Counted from the stretch's first letter, positions 9,455 to 19,887 are shown. The stretch: 64,000 nucleotides of DNA from Pseudomonas agarici (GCF_900109755.1 NZ_FOAR01000003.1:158604-222603), one strand, 5' to 3'. The notes: a model not told the origin generated them from the sequence alone. A program made the numbers and translations.

Positions 9455-12208
9455 GTGCTTAAAAACCTGGGCATCAAAGGCCGCGTCCTGCTGCTCACCC
9501 TGCTGCCGACCACCCTCATGGCCCTGGTCCTGGGCGGCTATTTCACTTGGCTGCAACAATCGGACCTGCAAACCCAGTTGCTGCAACGCGGGGAAATGAT
9601 CGCCGAACAACTGGCCCCGCTGGTGGCCCCGGCGCTTGGCCGCCACGACAGCGAGCAGTTGGAGCGTGTCGCGACCCAGGCACTGGAACAGACCGACGTG
9701 CGGGCCGTGTCGTTCCTCGGTGCCAACCGCCAACAACTGGCCCATGCCGGCCCCAGCATGCTCAACCAGCCGCCCACCGGCAACAGCACCCATATGCTGC
9801 AGCGCAGCGGTAACGACGCGACCCGCTATCTGCTACCGGTCTTCGGCCGGCACCGCAGTATGGCCGGCGAACCGCTTCCCGACGACGCCGACCGGTTGCT
9901 GGGCTGGGTCGAGCTGGAACTGTCTCACAATGGCATGTTGCTGCGCGGCTACCGCAGCCTGTTCGCCAGCCTGCTGCTGATCGCCACCGGTTTGCTCGGC
10001 ACCGCGCTGCTGGCCTTGCGCATGAGTCACACCATCAATACCCCGATCAGCAAGATCAAGCAGGCCGTGACCCAGCTCAAGGACGGCAACCTGAAAACCC
10101 GCCTGCCGCTCCTCGGCAGCCAGGAGCTGGATGAGCTGGCTTCTGGCATCAATCGCATGGCCGAAACCCTGCAGAACGCCCAGGAAGAATTGCAGCACAG
10201 CATCGACCAGGCCACCGAAGACGTGCGGCAGAATCTGGAGACCATCGAGATCCAGAACATCGAGTTGGACTTGGCCCGCAAGGAAGCGCTGGAAGCCAGC
10301 CGGATCAAATCCGAATTCCTCGCCAACATGAGCCATGAAATCCGCACACCGCTCAATGGTATCCTCGGTTTCACCCACCTATTGCAGAAGAGCGAACTGA
10401 CCCCGCGCCAACTGGACTACCTGGGCACCATCGAAAAATCAGCCGACAGCCTGCTGGGGATCATCAACGAGATTCTCGACTTCTCGAAAATCGAAGCCGG
10501 CAAACTGGTACTCGACAGTATTCCGTTCAACCTGCGTGACCTGTTGCAGGACACCCTGACCATCCTTGCCCCTGCCGCCCATGCCAAACAGCTGGAACTG
10601 GTCAGCCTGGTCTATCGCGATACTCCGTTGTCGCTGATCGGCGATCCGCTACGACTCAAGCAAATCCTCACCAACCTGGTGAGCAACGCGATCAAGTTCA
10701 CCCGCGAAGGCACCATCGTCGCCCGGGCCATGCTTGAGGAAGAACACGAGGACAGCGTGCAATTGCGCATCAGCGTGCAGGACACCGGCATCGGCCTGTC
10801 GAACCAGGACGTGCGGACGCTGTTCCAGGCCTTCAGTCAAGCCGACAACTCGCTGTCGCGCCAGCCCGGCGGCACCGGCCTGGGCCTGGTGATCTCCAAG
10901 CGCCTGATCGAACAGATGGGTGGAGAAATCGGCGTGGACAGCACGCCGGGCGAAGGCTCCGAGTTCTGGATCAGCCTGAGCCTGCCCAAAACCCGCGACG
11001 ATATCGAAGATCTTCCTGCCGCGCCGCTGCTCGGCCGGCGCGTCGCCGTGCTGGAAAACCACGAGTTGGCACGCCAAGCCTTGCAGCATCAATTGGAGGA
11101 CTGCGGGCTGGAAGTGATTGCGTTCAACACCCTGCAAAACCTGGCCGATGGCGTGAGCGATGGGCACCAGACCGAGCGGGCCATCGATCTCGCGGTCCTC
11201 GGCGTCACCGCTCAAGACATGCCGCCCGAGCGACTGAATCAACATATCTGGGACCTGGAACACCTCGGCTGCCATGTGATGGTGCTCTGCCCGACCACCG
11301 AACAGGCGCTGTTTCACCTGTCGGTACCCAACGCCCACAGCCAGCTCCAGGCCAAGCCCGCCTGCACCCGCAAATTGCGCCGCGCCCTGTCGGACTTGAT
11401 CACCCCCCGTCCGGTACGCATCGAGCCCGTCGAACTCTCGAGCAGCCGCGCTCCGCAGGTGTTGTGCGTGGATGACAACCCGGCCAACCTGCTGTTGGTC
11501 CAAACCCTGCTAGAAGATATGGGTGCCGAGGTGCTGGCGGTGGAAAGCGGCTACTCGGCGATCGATGCCGTACACCGGGCTCGCTTCGACCTGGTACTGA
11601 TGGACGTGCAGATGCCCGGCATGGACGGACGGCAAACCACCGAAGCGATTCGCCAATGGGAAAATCAACGGCAAAGCGCGCCGCTGCCCATCGTCGCCCT
11701 GACGGCCCACGCCATGGCCAACGAGAAACGCGCCCTGCTGCAAAGCGGCATGGATGATTATCTGACCAAACCTGTCAGCGAACGCCAGTTGGCCCAAGTC
11801 GTATTGAAATGGACCGGCCTGGCCCTGCGCAACCAAGGCCAGGAGCGCGGTAGCGAAGTCTGGAACAGCGGCTGCGACCTGCTGGTTCTCGACCCGGAAG
11901 AGGGCCTGCGCCTGGCTGCGGGTAAGGCGGACCTGGCCGCCGATATGCTGGCGATGCTGCTGGCATCGCTGGACGCCGACCGCGAAGCGATCCGCGCGGC
12001 CCGTGAAGCCCACGACAACAACGGGCTGATCGAGCGAGTCCATCGCCTTCATGGTGCCACCCGCTACTGTGGCGTACCGCAATTGCGCGCAGCCTGCCAG
12101 CGCAGCGAGACCCTGCTCAAGCAGGAGGACCCCAACGCCGAGAAGGCCCTCGACGAACTGGACATGGCTATCGCCCGTCTCGCCATCGAGGCCCGCGTCG
12201 GCGCTTGA
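9455..12208 (+). CDS. gacS: Hybrid sensor histidine kinase GacS (BarA family)
   Basis: GacS phosphorylates GacA, which activates small RNAs that relieve RsmA/E repression of secondary metabolism, biofilm and virulence traits. The protein has 917 residues. A membrane segment lies at about 10-32, a periplasmic sensor follows to about 165, and a second membrane segment lies at about 168-190. HAMP follows ([10 protein letters not shown]), then HisKA with phospho-acceptor His294 ([11 protein letters not shown]), HATPase_c ([14 protein letters not shown]), a degenerate receiver at about 526-645, a full receiver with Asp717 ([11 protein letters not shown]), and HPt with His863 (HRLHGA). These positions match published GacS numbering. 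GTG 9455 is used, with GGAG about 9 bases upstream; an ATG four bases earlier is out of frame. Confidence 0.97.
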   Translation: MLKNLGIKGRVLLLTLLPTTLMALVLGGYFTWLQQSDLQTQLLQRGEMIAEQLAPLVAPALGRHDSEQLERVATQALEQTDVRAVSFLGANRQQLAHAGPSMLNQPPTGNSTHMLQRSGNDATRYLLPVFGRHRSMAGEPLPDDADRLLGWVELELSHNGMLLRGYRSLFASLLLIATGLLGTALLALRMSHTINTPISKIKQAVTQLKDGNLKTRLPLLGSQELDELASGINRMAETLQNAQEELQHSIDQATEDVRQNLETIEIQNIELDLARKEALEASRIKSEFLANMSHEIRTPLNGILGFTHLLQKSELTPRQLDYLGTIEKSADSLLGIINEILDFSKIEAGKLVLDSIPFNLRDLLQDTLTILAPAAHAKQLELVSLVYRDTPLSLIGDPLRLKQILTNLVSNAIKFTREGTIVARAMLEEEHEDSVQLRISVQDTGIGLSNQDVRTLFQAFSQADNSLSRQPGGTGLGLVISKRLIEQMGGEIGVDSTPGEGSEFWISLSLPKTRDDIEDLPAAPLLGRRVAVLENHELARQALQHQLEDCGLEVIAFNTLQNLADGVSDGHQTERAIDLAVLGVTAQDMPPERLNQHIWDLEHLGCHVMVLCPTTEQALFHLSVPNAHSQLQAKPACTRKLRRALSDLITPRPVRIEPVELSSSRAPQVLCVDDNPANLLLVQTLLEDMGAEVLAVESGYSAIDAVHRARFDLVLMDVQMPGMDGRQTTEAIRQWENQRQSAPLPIVALTAHAMANEKRALLQSGMDDYLTKPVSERQLAQVVLKWTGLALRNQGQERGSEVWNSGCDLLVLDPEEGLRLAAGKADLAADMLAMLLASLDADREAIRAAREAHDNNGLIERVHRLHGATRYCGVPQLRAACQRSETLLKQEDPNAEKALDELDMAIARLAIEARVGA

Positions 12209-12210
12209 TC

Positions 12211-12350
12211 CACGCCGTGGCCGAACATGCCGTGGCCTTGATCCTGACACTCAATCGCCGCCTGCACCGGGCCTGCGAGGGTGACTGCAGCCCGCCTGGG
12301 CTGGCTGGGACCTGATGGGGAAAACCGTCGGCGTGGTGGGCACCGGGCAC
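12211..12350 (+). pseudogene. ldhA: Relic of ldhA (fermentative D-lactate dehydrogenase)
   Basis: No open gene exists here, but two neighbouring frames retain clear pieces of LdhA. From 12211 the frame reads HAVAEHAVALIL, then NRRLHRA, and stops at TGA 12313-12315. From 12309 a second frame reads DLMGKTVGVVGTG, the NAD-binding loop of D-2-hydroxyacid dehydrogenases. By comparison with my recollection of Pseudomonas LdhA, about 16 bases are missing between the two pieces, and both ends of the gene are gone. The relic begins two bases after the gacS stop codon. In P. aeruginosa an intact ldhA (PA0927) is next to gacS (PA0928), so this looks like deletion in place. Confidence 0.8.
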
Positions 12351-12466
12351 GGAGCTCGGCACACAGCTAAGCCCGTTGAAGCACCGTGAACCGGATCGAA
12401 GGTCGCAAGACGCCGCCATCCGGCCAGCGTCCGCGTGCTAGCATATCGGCCATATTTGGAGGACCC

Positions 12467-12901
12467 ATGGTCGAACACGATTTCCGCTACAACCTGATGA
12501 GCCCGCAACACACCCTGACCGAATGCCGCGCTCTGATGCCGGGTCGTTATCAGGTCACCGGCAACGGTGGCTCGATCCGCATCGACGACGTGCTGCTGGT
12601 CACGCTCAAGGGCAGCAAGGACCTGTCCATGCGCCTGACCGTCGAAACCGTGCGACACCTGATCAACCCACCGGGCCAATGGACCGCCATGACCCGTGGA
12701 CCCGTGTTCAGTGAGCTGGCGATTCACCAGTGGCAAGTCAACTGCGACGGCTGCGCCAGGGAACTGAATGTCGAATTCGCGGTGGATGCCAAGCTCGGCG
12801 TTCCCGCCCAAAAACCTGCCGCCACGGCACGTATCGCCGAACTGGGTTGGACCACTCGCGGCGAGAAGCACCTCTGCCCGAAATGCCAGGAGGCGACTTA
12901 A
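12467..12901 (+). CDS. Zinc-ribbon-like protein of unknown function
   Basis: Predicted 144-residue soluble protein from ATG 12467, with GGAGG 5 bases upstream. It has two CxxC pairs, Cys93-Cys96 (NCDGCARE) and Cys137-Cys140 (LCPKCQ), about 40 residues apart. This spacing suggests a zinc ribbon or zinc-bound fold. The N-terminal 90 residues, with a ALMPGRYQVTGNGGSIRID segment, have no signal peptide and no motif I recognise. The stop codon overlaps the start of the next gene (TAATG), so it is translationally coupled to the META-domain lipoprotein. Function unknown. Confidence 0.75.
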   Translation: MVEHDFRYNLMSPQHTLTECRALMPGRYQVTGNGGSIRIDDVLLVTLKGSKDLSMRLTVETVRHLINPPGQWTAMTRGPVFSELAIHQWQVNCDGCARELNVEFAVDAKLGVPAQKPAATARIAELGWTTRGEKHLCPKCQEAT

Positions 12902-13305
12902 TGAAACAAGCGATGATTCTGGGGGTGCTGGCGATCAGCCTGTTGGGCTGCGCCAGCGATCGTGCGCAGTTGCAACAGGGTCACAGCTATATGCTGGAGT
13001 GGATCGGCGACCGTCCGCTGATCGATAACAGCCACCTGACCATCACCCTCGGCGATGATGGCCGGGCCTATGGCACCGGCGGCTGCAACCACTGGTTCGC
13101 GCCCTACACCCTGGACGGCGATACCCTGAGCTTCGGCAAGGTCGGCAGCACCCGCAAACGCTGTGCCCCGGCATTGATGGAACAGGAAAAACGCTTCTTG
13201 CAGGCCCTGGAAAACGTCCGGCGCTGGGACATCTCCCCGGTGGAACAGGTGCGTTTCTGGCCGGCACAAGGCCAGCCATTGCGGTTGTGGTCGGAAGAAG
13301 GCTGA
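12901..13305 (+). CDS. META domain (HslJ-like) lipoprotein
   Basis: Protein of 134 residues starting MKQAMILGVLAISLLGCAS: a lipoprotein signal peptide with the lipobox LLGC. The mature part is a META/HslJ-type domain, recognised by EWIGDRPLID, LTITLGDDGRAYGTGGCNHW and the TLSFGKVGSTRKRC region. It is expected in the periplasm attached to a membrane. HslJ in E. coli is a heat-inducible outer-membrane protein linked to novobiocin resistance; whether this homologue shares that role is not shown. It is coupled by a 1-base overlap to the upstream Cys-rich protein, suggesting the two act together or are co-expressed. Confidence 0.8.
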   Translation: MKQAMILGVLAISLLGCASDRAQLQQGHSYMLEWIGDRPLIDNSHLTITLGDDGRAYGTGGCNHWFAPYTLDGDTLSFGKVGSTRKRCAPALMEQEKRFLQALENVRRWDISPVEQVRFWPAQGQPLRLWSEEG

Positions 13306-13328
13306 CACGCCTCTGGCGAGCCGGCCAG

Positions 13329-13793
13329 TCAAGCGCCTCTGAGGGCCTTCAGTCTCTCCAGCACACCCGCTGCGGTCTGCTCGCCCATCAACTGCTCGCG
13401 CACCTTACCTTTGTCGTCGATGATGTAGGTCACTGGCAGGACTTCATTGCGTGGCAGATCGAAAAAATCCGCGGGATCCTGCGCCAATACCGTGAACTTG
13501 ATCCCCAATGCCTCGCTGGCTTTGACCAGGTCATCACCCTGCAGGCCATCGAAGTTTACCCCGAACACGCCCACCGATTGGCCCTTGAGTTGCTCGGACA
13601 GGGTATTCAACTCAGGGATTTCAGTGCGGCACGGACCGCACCACTCAGCCCAGTAGTTGACCACTTTCCACTGTTTGTCCAGGCGCTCGGACGCGACCTT
13701 GCGACCCTGCTGGTCAACCCCGTAATCGTTGTCGCAGCCGCTCAGCAGCAGTGCGCCCATCATCGCCAATACGGCGACCAATCGTTTCGCCAT
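13329..13793 (-). CDS. TlpA family thiol-disulfide lipoprotein
   Basis: Protein of 154 residues with a lipoprotein signal (LLLSGC, lipidated Cys20) and a thioredoxin fold. The redox centre is AEWCGPC with Cys52 and Cys55. The cis-proline loop is EVLPVTYIID. This is the TlpA/ResA architecture, so it probably keeps periplasmic cysteines reduced or supports cytochrome c maturation while anchored in a membrane. It converges on the META lipoprotein gene, whose 3' end is 23 bases away, and is divergent from the ArsC-like gene. Confidence 0.85.
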   Translation of the reverse strand: MAKRLVAVLAMMGALLLSGCDNDYGVDQQGRKVASERLDKQWKVVNYWAEWCGPCRTEIPELNTLSEQLKGQSVGVFGVNFDGLQGDDLVKASEALGIKFTVLAQDPADFFDLPRNEVLPVTYIIDDKGKVREQLMGEQTAAGVLERLKALRGA

Positions 13794-13908
13794 GTGTGCA
13801 ATCTCCCGTCAAATGAGTCATCGACCGCGACCATTTACCTCCTACGGTTCAGGAGCGCTCGCCAGGCAGGTAGAATACCCGTCACCTTATGCAAAATGCG
13901 ACCCGCAC

Positions 13909-15282
<1,374 letters not shown>

Positions 15283-15291
15283 GGTCAGGCA

Positions 15292-15307
15292 CGGTCCCGT
15301 GGGACCG
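15292..15307. repeat. Short perfect palindrome between convergent genes
   Basis: CGGTCCC-GT-GGGACCG, 7-bp arms with a 2-base spacer, in the 58-base gap between the DUF2069 gene and the convergent NAD(P)H-binding protein gene. It may be a REP-like remnant or a factor-assisted transcription stop. No T-tract follows. Confidence 0.35.
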
Positions 15308-15340
15308 CGCTTGCTGCGCAGAACGATCGAGCGGGGACGC

Positions 15341-15955
15341 TCAATAACCGACGGTGAACCGCTGGCGCGAGTGAGCAGGCCGCTCGACTTCATCCAGCAG
15401 GGCAATCGCATAGTCGGCGAAGGTGATCCAACTATTGCCGTCGGCGCTCACCAGCAGGTCATTCTTGCCCAGGCGAAAATGGCCGGTGCGCTCGCCTTCG
15501 ACGAACTCCGCCGAAGGTGACAGGAAGCTCCAGTCCAGTTCCTTTTCCTGGCGAAGGCTTTCAAGGAAGGCCGCCCCGCCACTGGCCTCGGCCTTGTATT
15601 CCGCCGGGAATCCCGGACTGTCGATGACTCGACCGCCACCCGGCAGCAGCAACGAACCGGCACCACCCACCACCAGCAGGCGCTTGACTCCGGCTTTCTT
15701 CACCGGGCCGATCACCGCCGCAGCCGGCAGGGTGGCGAAATGCGCCGCGCTGATCACCACATCGTGACCGGCCACGGCCGCTTCCAGCGCAGCCGCATCG
15801 AGGGCATCGACCGCCTTGCTGACGACACCGGCGCGCGCCTCGATCTTCGCCGGGTTGCGGGCGATGGCAGTAACGCTATGACCGCGACGCAGGGCTTCTT
15901 CCAGCACCTGGCTACCGGCACGACCGGTAGCACCAATGATTGCAATCTTGCTCAT
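15341..15955 (-). CDS. NAD(P)H-binding protein (NmrA/YwnB-like SDR)
   Basis: Atypical short-chain dehydrogenase of 204 residues with the N-terminal dinucleotide motif KIAIIGATGRAGSQV and a basic ARNPAK stretch that suggests NADP preference. The second half has PSAEFVEGERTGHFRLG and ends RQRFTVGY. It belongs to the NAD(P)H-binding NmrA/YwnB group, members of which are redox sensors or quinone reductases. The ATG at 15955 is favoured because GGAGAG is 4 bases upstream; an ATG at 15967 lacks this. It is divergent from a LysR regulator across 117 bases, which is probably its regulator. Confidence 0.83.
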   Translation of the reverse strand: MSKIAIIGATGRAGSQVLEEALRRGHSVTAIARNPAKIEARAGVVSKAVDALDAAALEAAVAGHDVVISAAHFATLPAAAVIGPVKKAGVKRLLVVGGAGSLLLPGGGRVIDSPGFPAEYKAEASGGAAFLESLRQEKELDWSFLSPSAEFVEGERTGHFRLGKNDLLVSADGNSWITFADYAIALLDEVERPAHSRQRFTVGY

Positions 15956-16072
15956 GACGCTCTCCAAATGGATTGTTTACACTAAAGCAGGCAGTGAACA
16001 GAGCTTAGTTGCCCGATCCGATACAAAAAATGCGATGCTGGGACACAATTTGTTTCTGAAATCGGTCAAATC

Positions 16073-16978
16073 ATGGATCGTCTTACAGCAATGCGGGTGT
16101 TTGTGACGGTGGTGGACTTGGGCAGCCAATCGGCGGCGGCTGACCACCTGGAGCTGTCGCGACCGGTGGTGTCGCGTTATCTGGCAGAGCTGGAGGATTG
16201 GGTCGGCGCACGCCTGATGCACCGCACCACACGCAAGTTGAGCCTGACGGCGGCCGGCAGCGAAACCCTGCCGCGTTGTCGGCAATTGCTGGAGCTCTCC
16301 AGCGACCTGCAGGCCGCCGTCAGTGCCCCGGATGAAGTTCCGCGGGGTTTGTTGCGGATCACCGTCAGCACCTCCTTCGGCCAGGCTCAATTGGCCGATG
16401 CAATAGCCGAATACGTCAAGCGCTTCCCCGGCGTCAGCATCGACCTGCAGATGCTCGACCGCACCGTGAACCTGGTAGACCAACGCATCGACCTGGCGAT
16501 CCGCATCAGCAACGACCTGGACCCGAACCTGATCGCCCGGCGACTGACGGTCTGTCGCTCGGTGATCTGCGCGTCACCGGCCTACCTGCACGAACACCAG
16601 GCCCCGCGGCGGGTCGAGGAACTGAGCAGCTACAACTGCCTGACGCACTCCTACTTTGGCAAGAGCCTCTGGCATTTCGAGCAGGACGGCGAGCAAGTAT
16701 CGGTGCCGGTCCAAGGCAATATCAGCGCAAACGAAACCAGCACCCTGTTGCGGGCGACAATGGCCGGGGCCGGTATCTCGATGCTACCCACCTACCAGGC
16801 CGGAGCGCATATCCGCAGCGGCGAACTGGTGCGCCTGCTACCCCATGCCGAACCCAAGGCAATGAATATGTATGCAGTCTATGCCTCGCGCAAGCATATG
16901 CCGGCGACCCTGCGCAGCATGCTGGACTTCCTGGTGGCGCGTTTTCCCGAAACGCCCGCCTGGGACAATGGCCTCTAA
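16073..16978 (+). CDS. LysR family transcriptional regulator
   Basis: Protein of 301 residues with an N-terminal winged HTH (MDRLTAMRVFVTVVDLGSQS, AAADHLELSRPVVSRYLAELE) and a LysR substrate-binding domain. The HTH starts with the CrgA/YafC-type MDRL signature and continues through the TTRKLSLTAAGSE wing. By the usual LysR arrangement it should act on the divergent NAD(P)H-binding protein gene and its own promoter in the 15956-16072 gap. The effector cannot be told from the sequence. The ribosome binding site is weak. Confidence 0.88.
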   Translation: MDRLTAMRVFVTVVDLGSQSAAADHLELSRPVVSRYLAELEDWVGARLMHRTTRKLSLTAAGSETLPRCRQLLELSSDLQAAVSAPDEVPRGLLRITVSTSFGQAQLADAIAEYVKRFPGVSIDLQMLDRTVNLVDQRIDLAIRISNDLDPNLIARRLTVCRSVICASPAYLHEHQAPRRVEELSSYNCLTHSYFGKSLWHFEQDGEQVSVPVQGNISANETSTLLRATMAGAGISMLPTYQAGAHIRSGELVRLLPHAEPKAMNMYAVYASRKHMPATLRSMLDFLVARFPETPAWDNGL

Positions 16979-17118
16979 TCGCTTTCACCCTGGAGCGCAG
17001 GAACCATCCGCAAGACTTGCGTCTGGCAATGCGGCAGATCCGGCGGTCGATTTCGACCGACTCGCTGAAGAGGCTCGAACCGGCCTCTCGCGAAAAAAGT
17101 GCAGCGGCTTTCCTTATG

Positions 17119-17141
17119 AAGCTATCGAATAGCAAGCTATC
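17119..17141 (+). promoter_or_regulatory. Direct repeat/palindrome upstream of the DHA2 exporter gene
   Basis: The 8-mer AAGCTATC occurs at 17119-17126 and again at 17134-17141, and the first copy forms part of the palindrome GCTAT-CGA-ATAGC. It lies about 70-90 bases ahead of the exporter start, in an otherwise gene-free stretch. This is a possible repressor site; no regulator gene is adjacent on that side. Confidence 0.35.
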
Positions 17142-17207
17142 TAGTACACTGGCAGTCATCCCCGCCCACCTGCCAGGGCGGGTCAACTATCGCGTGCAGG
17201 TTCTACC

Positions 17208-18725
17208 GTGACCAATCTTCAGCAACCCGGCCCGACGAAGCCGGCGATTCGCAGCATATTGATCGCCCTGATGCTGGCGATCTTCCTCGGCGCGCTGGAC
17301 CAGACCATCGTCGCCGTCTCGATCCCCGCCATTTCCGCCCAGTTCAAGGATGTCGGCCTGTTGGCCTGGGTGATTTCCGGCTACATGGTCGCCATGACGG
17401 TCGCGGTACCGATCTACGGCAAGCTCGGCGACCTGTACGGTCGACGCAAACTGATGTTGTTTGGCATGGGCCTGTTCACCTTGGCCTCGCTGTTCTGCGG
17501 CATGGCCCAGAGCATGGAACAACTGGTGATTGCCCGGATCATCCAAGGCATCGGTGCCGGCGGGATGATTTCGGTCAGCCAAGCGATCATCGGCGACATC
17601 ATTCCGCCACGCGAGCGCGGTCGTTACCAGGGTTACTTCAGCGGCATGTATGCAGTGGCAAGCGTCGTCGGGCCGGTGCTCGGCGGCTATATGACCGAGT
17701 ACCTGTCATGGCGTTGGGTGTTCCTGATCAACCTGCCGTTGGGATTGAGCGCCTGGTGGGTAGCCCACCGTACCCTGGTCGGCCTGCCAGTGCCACAGCG
17801 CAAGCCAATCATCGATTACCTCGGCACGCTGCTGATGATCGTCGGTCTGAGCGCTTTACTGCTGGGCATCACCGAGGTCGGCCAGGGTCATCGCTGGAAC
17901 GACGGCGATGTGTTGGGGCTGCTGGTGACGGCGGTGGCCGCCCTGGCGTTGTTCGTGCTGCACGAACGGCGTACCGCCGAACCACTGCTGCCGATGCACC
18001 TGTTCCTCAACCGCAATGCCCTGCTGTGCTGGTGCACGATGTTCTTTACCAGTTTCCAGGCGATTTCGCTGACCGTGCTGATGCCGCTACGCTTCCAGAG
18101 CGTGACCGGCGCCGGGGCCGACAGCGCGGCGCTACACCTGCTACCACTGGCGATGGGCTTACCCATGGGCGCCTACTTCGCGGGGCGGATGACCTCAGTG
18201 ACCGGCTACTACAAACCGATGATCCTCAGCGGCGCGCTGCTGATGCCTCTGGCGATTGTCGGCATGGCATTCACGCCGCCCCAGGCAGAGCTACTGAGCA
18301 GCCTGTTCATGCTGCTCTGCGGGGTGGCCGGCGGCCTGCAATTTCCGACCTCGCTGGTGGGCACGCAGAATTCGGTGGAGCAACGGGATATCGGCGTCGC
18401 CACCAGCACCACCAACCTGTTCCGTTCCCTGGGCGGGGCGATGGGTGTCGCCTTGATGTCGGCGCTGCTGCTGGCGTTGTTGCAGGACTCGAGCCTGACG
18501 CACCTGGCGGGCACTCCGATGATCACCGAAGGCAGTTCGGGCAACGCTCTGCTCGAAGGCCTCAACGCCGCCCCTGGTCCCGCGCAGGAAGCTTCACGGG
18601 CGCAGTTGCTGTTGACCTTTCGCCATCTGCTGCTGATCAGCGCCGGCGTGGCGTTGCTGGGGTTACTCGCAGCCATCGCCATGCCCAACAAGGTGCTGCG
18701 CGGACGGGAAGACAAGGTCCGCTAA
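17208..18725 (+). CDS. DHA2 family MFS multidrug exporter
   Basis: Inner-membrane protein of 505 residues with a predicted 14-helix topology, the mark of the DHA2 (EmrB/QacA) drug:H+ antiporters. Motif A is GKLGDLYGRRKL between helices 2 and 3, the first helix carries LGALDQTIVAV, and the antiporter motif C region is YAVASVVGPVLGGYM. It likely expels hydrophobic or cationic compounds using the proton gradient. No membrane-fusion partner is encoded beside it, so it probably works alone in the inner membrane. Translation begins at GTG 17208 with a weak SD. Confidence 0.9.
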   Translation: MTNLQQPGPTKPAIRSILIALMLAIFLGALDQTIVAVSIPAISAQFKDVGLLAWVISGYMVAMTVAVPIYGKLGDLYGRRKLMLFGMGLFTLASLFCGMAQSMEQLVIARIIQGIGAGGMISVSQAIIGDIIPPRERGRYQGYFSGMYAVASVVGPVLGGYMTEYLSWRWVFLINLPLGLSAWWVAHRTLVGLPVPQRKPIIDYLGTLLMIVGLSALLLGITEVGQGHRWNDGDVLGLLVTAVAALALFVLHERRTAEPLLPMHLFLNRNALLCWCTMFFTSFQAISLTVLMPLRFQSVTGAGADSAALHLLPLAMGLPMGAYFAGRMTSVTGYYKPMILSGALLMPLAIVGMAFTPPQAELLSSLFMLLCGVAGGLQFPTSLVGTQNSVEQRDIGVATSTTNLFRSLGGAMGVALMSALLLALLQDSSLTHLAGTPMITEGSSGNALLEGLNAAPGPAQEASRAQLLLTFRHLLLISAGVALLGLLAAIAMPNKVLRGREDKVR

Positions 18726-18937
18726 CCGAGCATTTCCCCTGTGTCGAGCAGGTTCGCCACATTTTACCAGGCTCCTTCGCCCGTTCAATTCCGATCGGCA
18801 CCGAAAACGCACGCATCGGCATTTGCGCAATGACCCGGCCAGTATGAAGAACCAGCTGGCCCGCGCCGGCCACGCGCGGTACAGTGCCAAGAGAAGCAGG
18901 CGCTACCACGTCCGCAGCAAACTGCCGAAATCCGCCG

Positions 18938-19156
18938 ATGAATGACCCTAGCCTCTGCCCAGCCTGCAAAGCCCGCAACGACTGCACTCTGGCCGACCCG
19001 CGCACTGTCGGCCAGCCCTGCTGGTGCTACAGCGTCAACATCGACCGGGCGGTCCTCGAAGCCTTGCCAGCGCAATTGCGCAACGCCGCCTGCCTGTGTC
19101 CGCGTTGCGCCCAGGTGGACGAGCAACTGAAGCAGGCCCCGTCCTCGGCGTCATGA
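18938..19156 (+). CDS. Cysteine-rich CWC family protein
   Basis: Small protein of 72 residues starting MNDPSLCPACKARNDCTLAD. It has eight cysteines in the arrangement CPAC, DC, PCWCY and CLCPRC, characteristic of the cysteine-rich CWC family, which probably binds zinc. The family function is unknown. I chose ATG 18938 over an in-frame upstream start at 18884 because conservation of family members starts about here. It lies 38 bases ahead of rsuA on the same strand and may share its transcript. Confidence 0.8.
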   Translation: MNDPSLCPACKARNDCTLADPRTVGQPCWCYSVNIDRAVLEALPAQLRNAACLCPRCAQVDEQLKQAPSSAS

Positions 19157-19194
19157 GGTAAAATTCCCGCCCGCTTCCCCATGACCCTCCCGCC

Positions 19195-19887
19195 ATGCGC
19201 CTAGACCGTTTTCTCAGCAACTTGCCCTGCTTCAATCGTCGGCAGGCACGCCTGTTGCTGGTGGAAAAACGGGTCAGGGTCGACGGGCTGATCATCGCCG
19301 ATCCGCATCATCAAGTGCGCGAGTTCAGTCGGGTCGAAATCGACGACGACGTACTGCAGGCAGGCCGCCCGCCGCGCTACTTCATGCTGCACAAACCCCA
19401 GGGCTGCGTCAGTGCCACCCACGACCCGCGGCACCGTACCGTCCTCGACCTGCTCCGGGAACCGGACGTCCATGACCTGCATATCGCCGGGCGCCTTGAC
19501 TTCAACAGCACGGGTCTAATGCTGCTGACCAACGACGGACAGTGGTCGCGTCGCCTCACGCAACCGCAGGCCAAGCTGCCCAAGGTCTACCATGTGGAGA
19601 CCGAGCAAGTGATCGGTCCTGAATACGCCGCGACCTTTGCCCAGGGCCTGTATTTCGCCTTCGAAGACCTCATCACCCAACCGGCCCAGCTTGAGTGCCT
19701 TGGATCCCATCGCGCCCGACTGAGCATCGTCGAAGGCCGCTATCACCAGGTCAAACGCATGTTCGGCCACTTCGACAACAAGGTCCTGCGCCTGCATCGC
19801 GAACGCATGGGTCCGCTGGTGCTCGACGACAGCCTCGCTCCCGGCCAATACCGTCCCTTGACGGACGAAGAGATCCGCCAAATCTGA
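19195..19887 (+). CDS. rsuA: 16S rRNA pseudouridine(516) synthase
   Basis: RsuA converts U516 of 16S rRNA to pseudouridine. The 230-residue protein has an N-terminal S4 RNA-binding domain (MRLDRFLSNLPCFNRRQARL) and an RsuA/RluB/E/F catalytic domain. The signature GRLDFNSTGLMLLTNDG contains the catalytic Asp, and the C-terminal EGRYHQVKRMF motif is also present. The length equals that of E. coli RsuA (231), which separates it from RluB and RluF. Confidence 0.92.
   Translation: MRLDRFLSNLPCFNRRQARLLLVEKRVRVDGLIIADPHHQVREFSRVEIDDDVLQAGRPPRYFMLHKPQGCVSATHDPRHRTVLDLLREPDVHDLHIAGRLDFNSTGLMLLTNDGQWSRRLTQPQAKLPKVYHVETEQVIGPEYAATFAQGLYFAFEDLITQPAQLECLGSHRARLSIVEGRYHQVKRMFGHFDNKVLRLHRERMGPLVLDDSLAPGQYRPLTDEEIRQI

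Noticed and set aside
17708..18847. Frame of 379 codons within the DHA2 exporter gene
   Set aside because: An Arg- and Gly-rich out-of-frame shadow of the transporter with no domain and no start signal.
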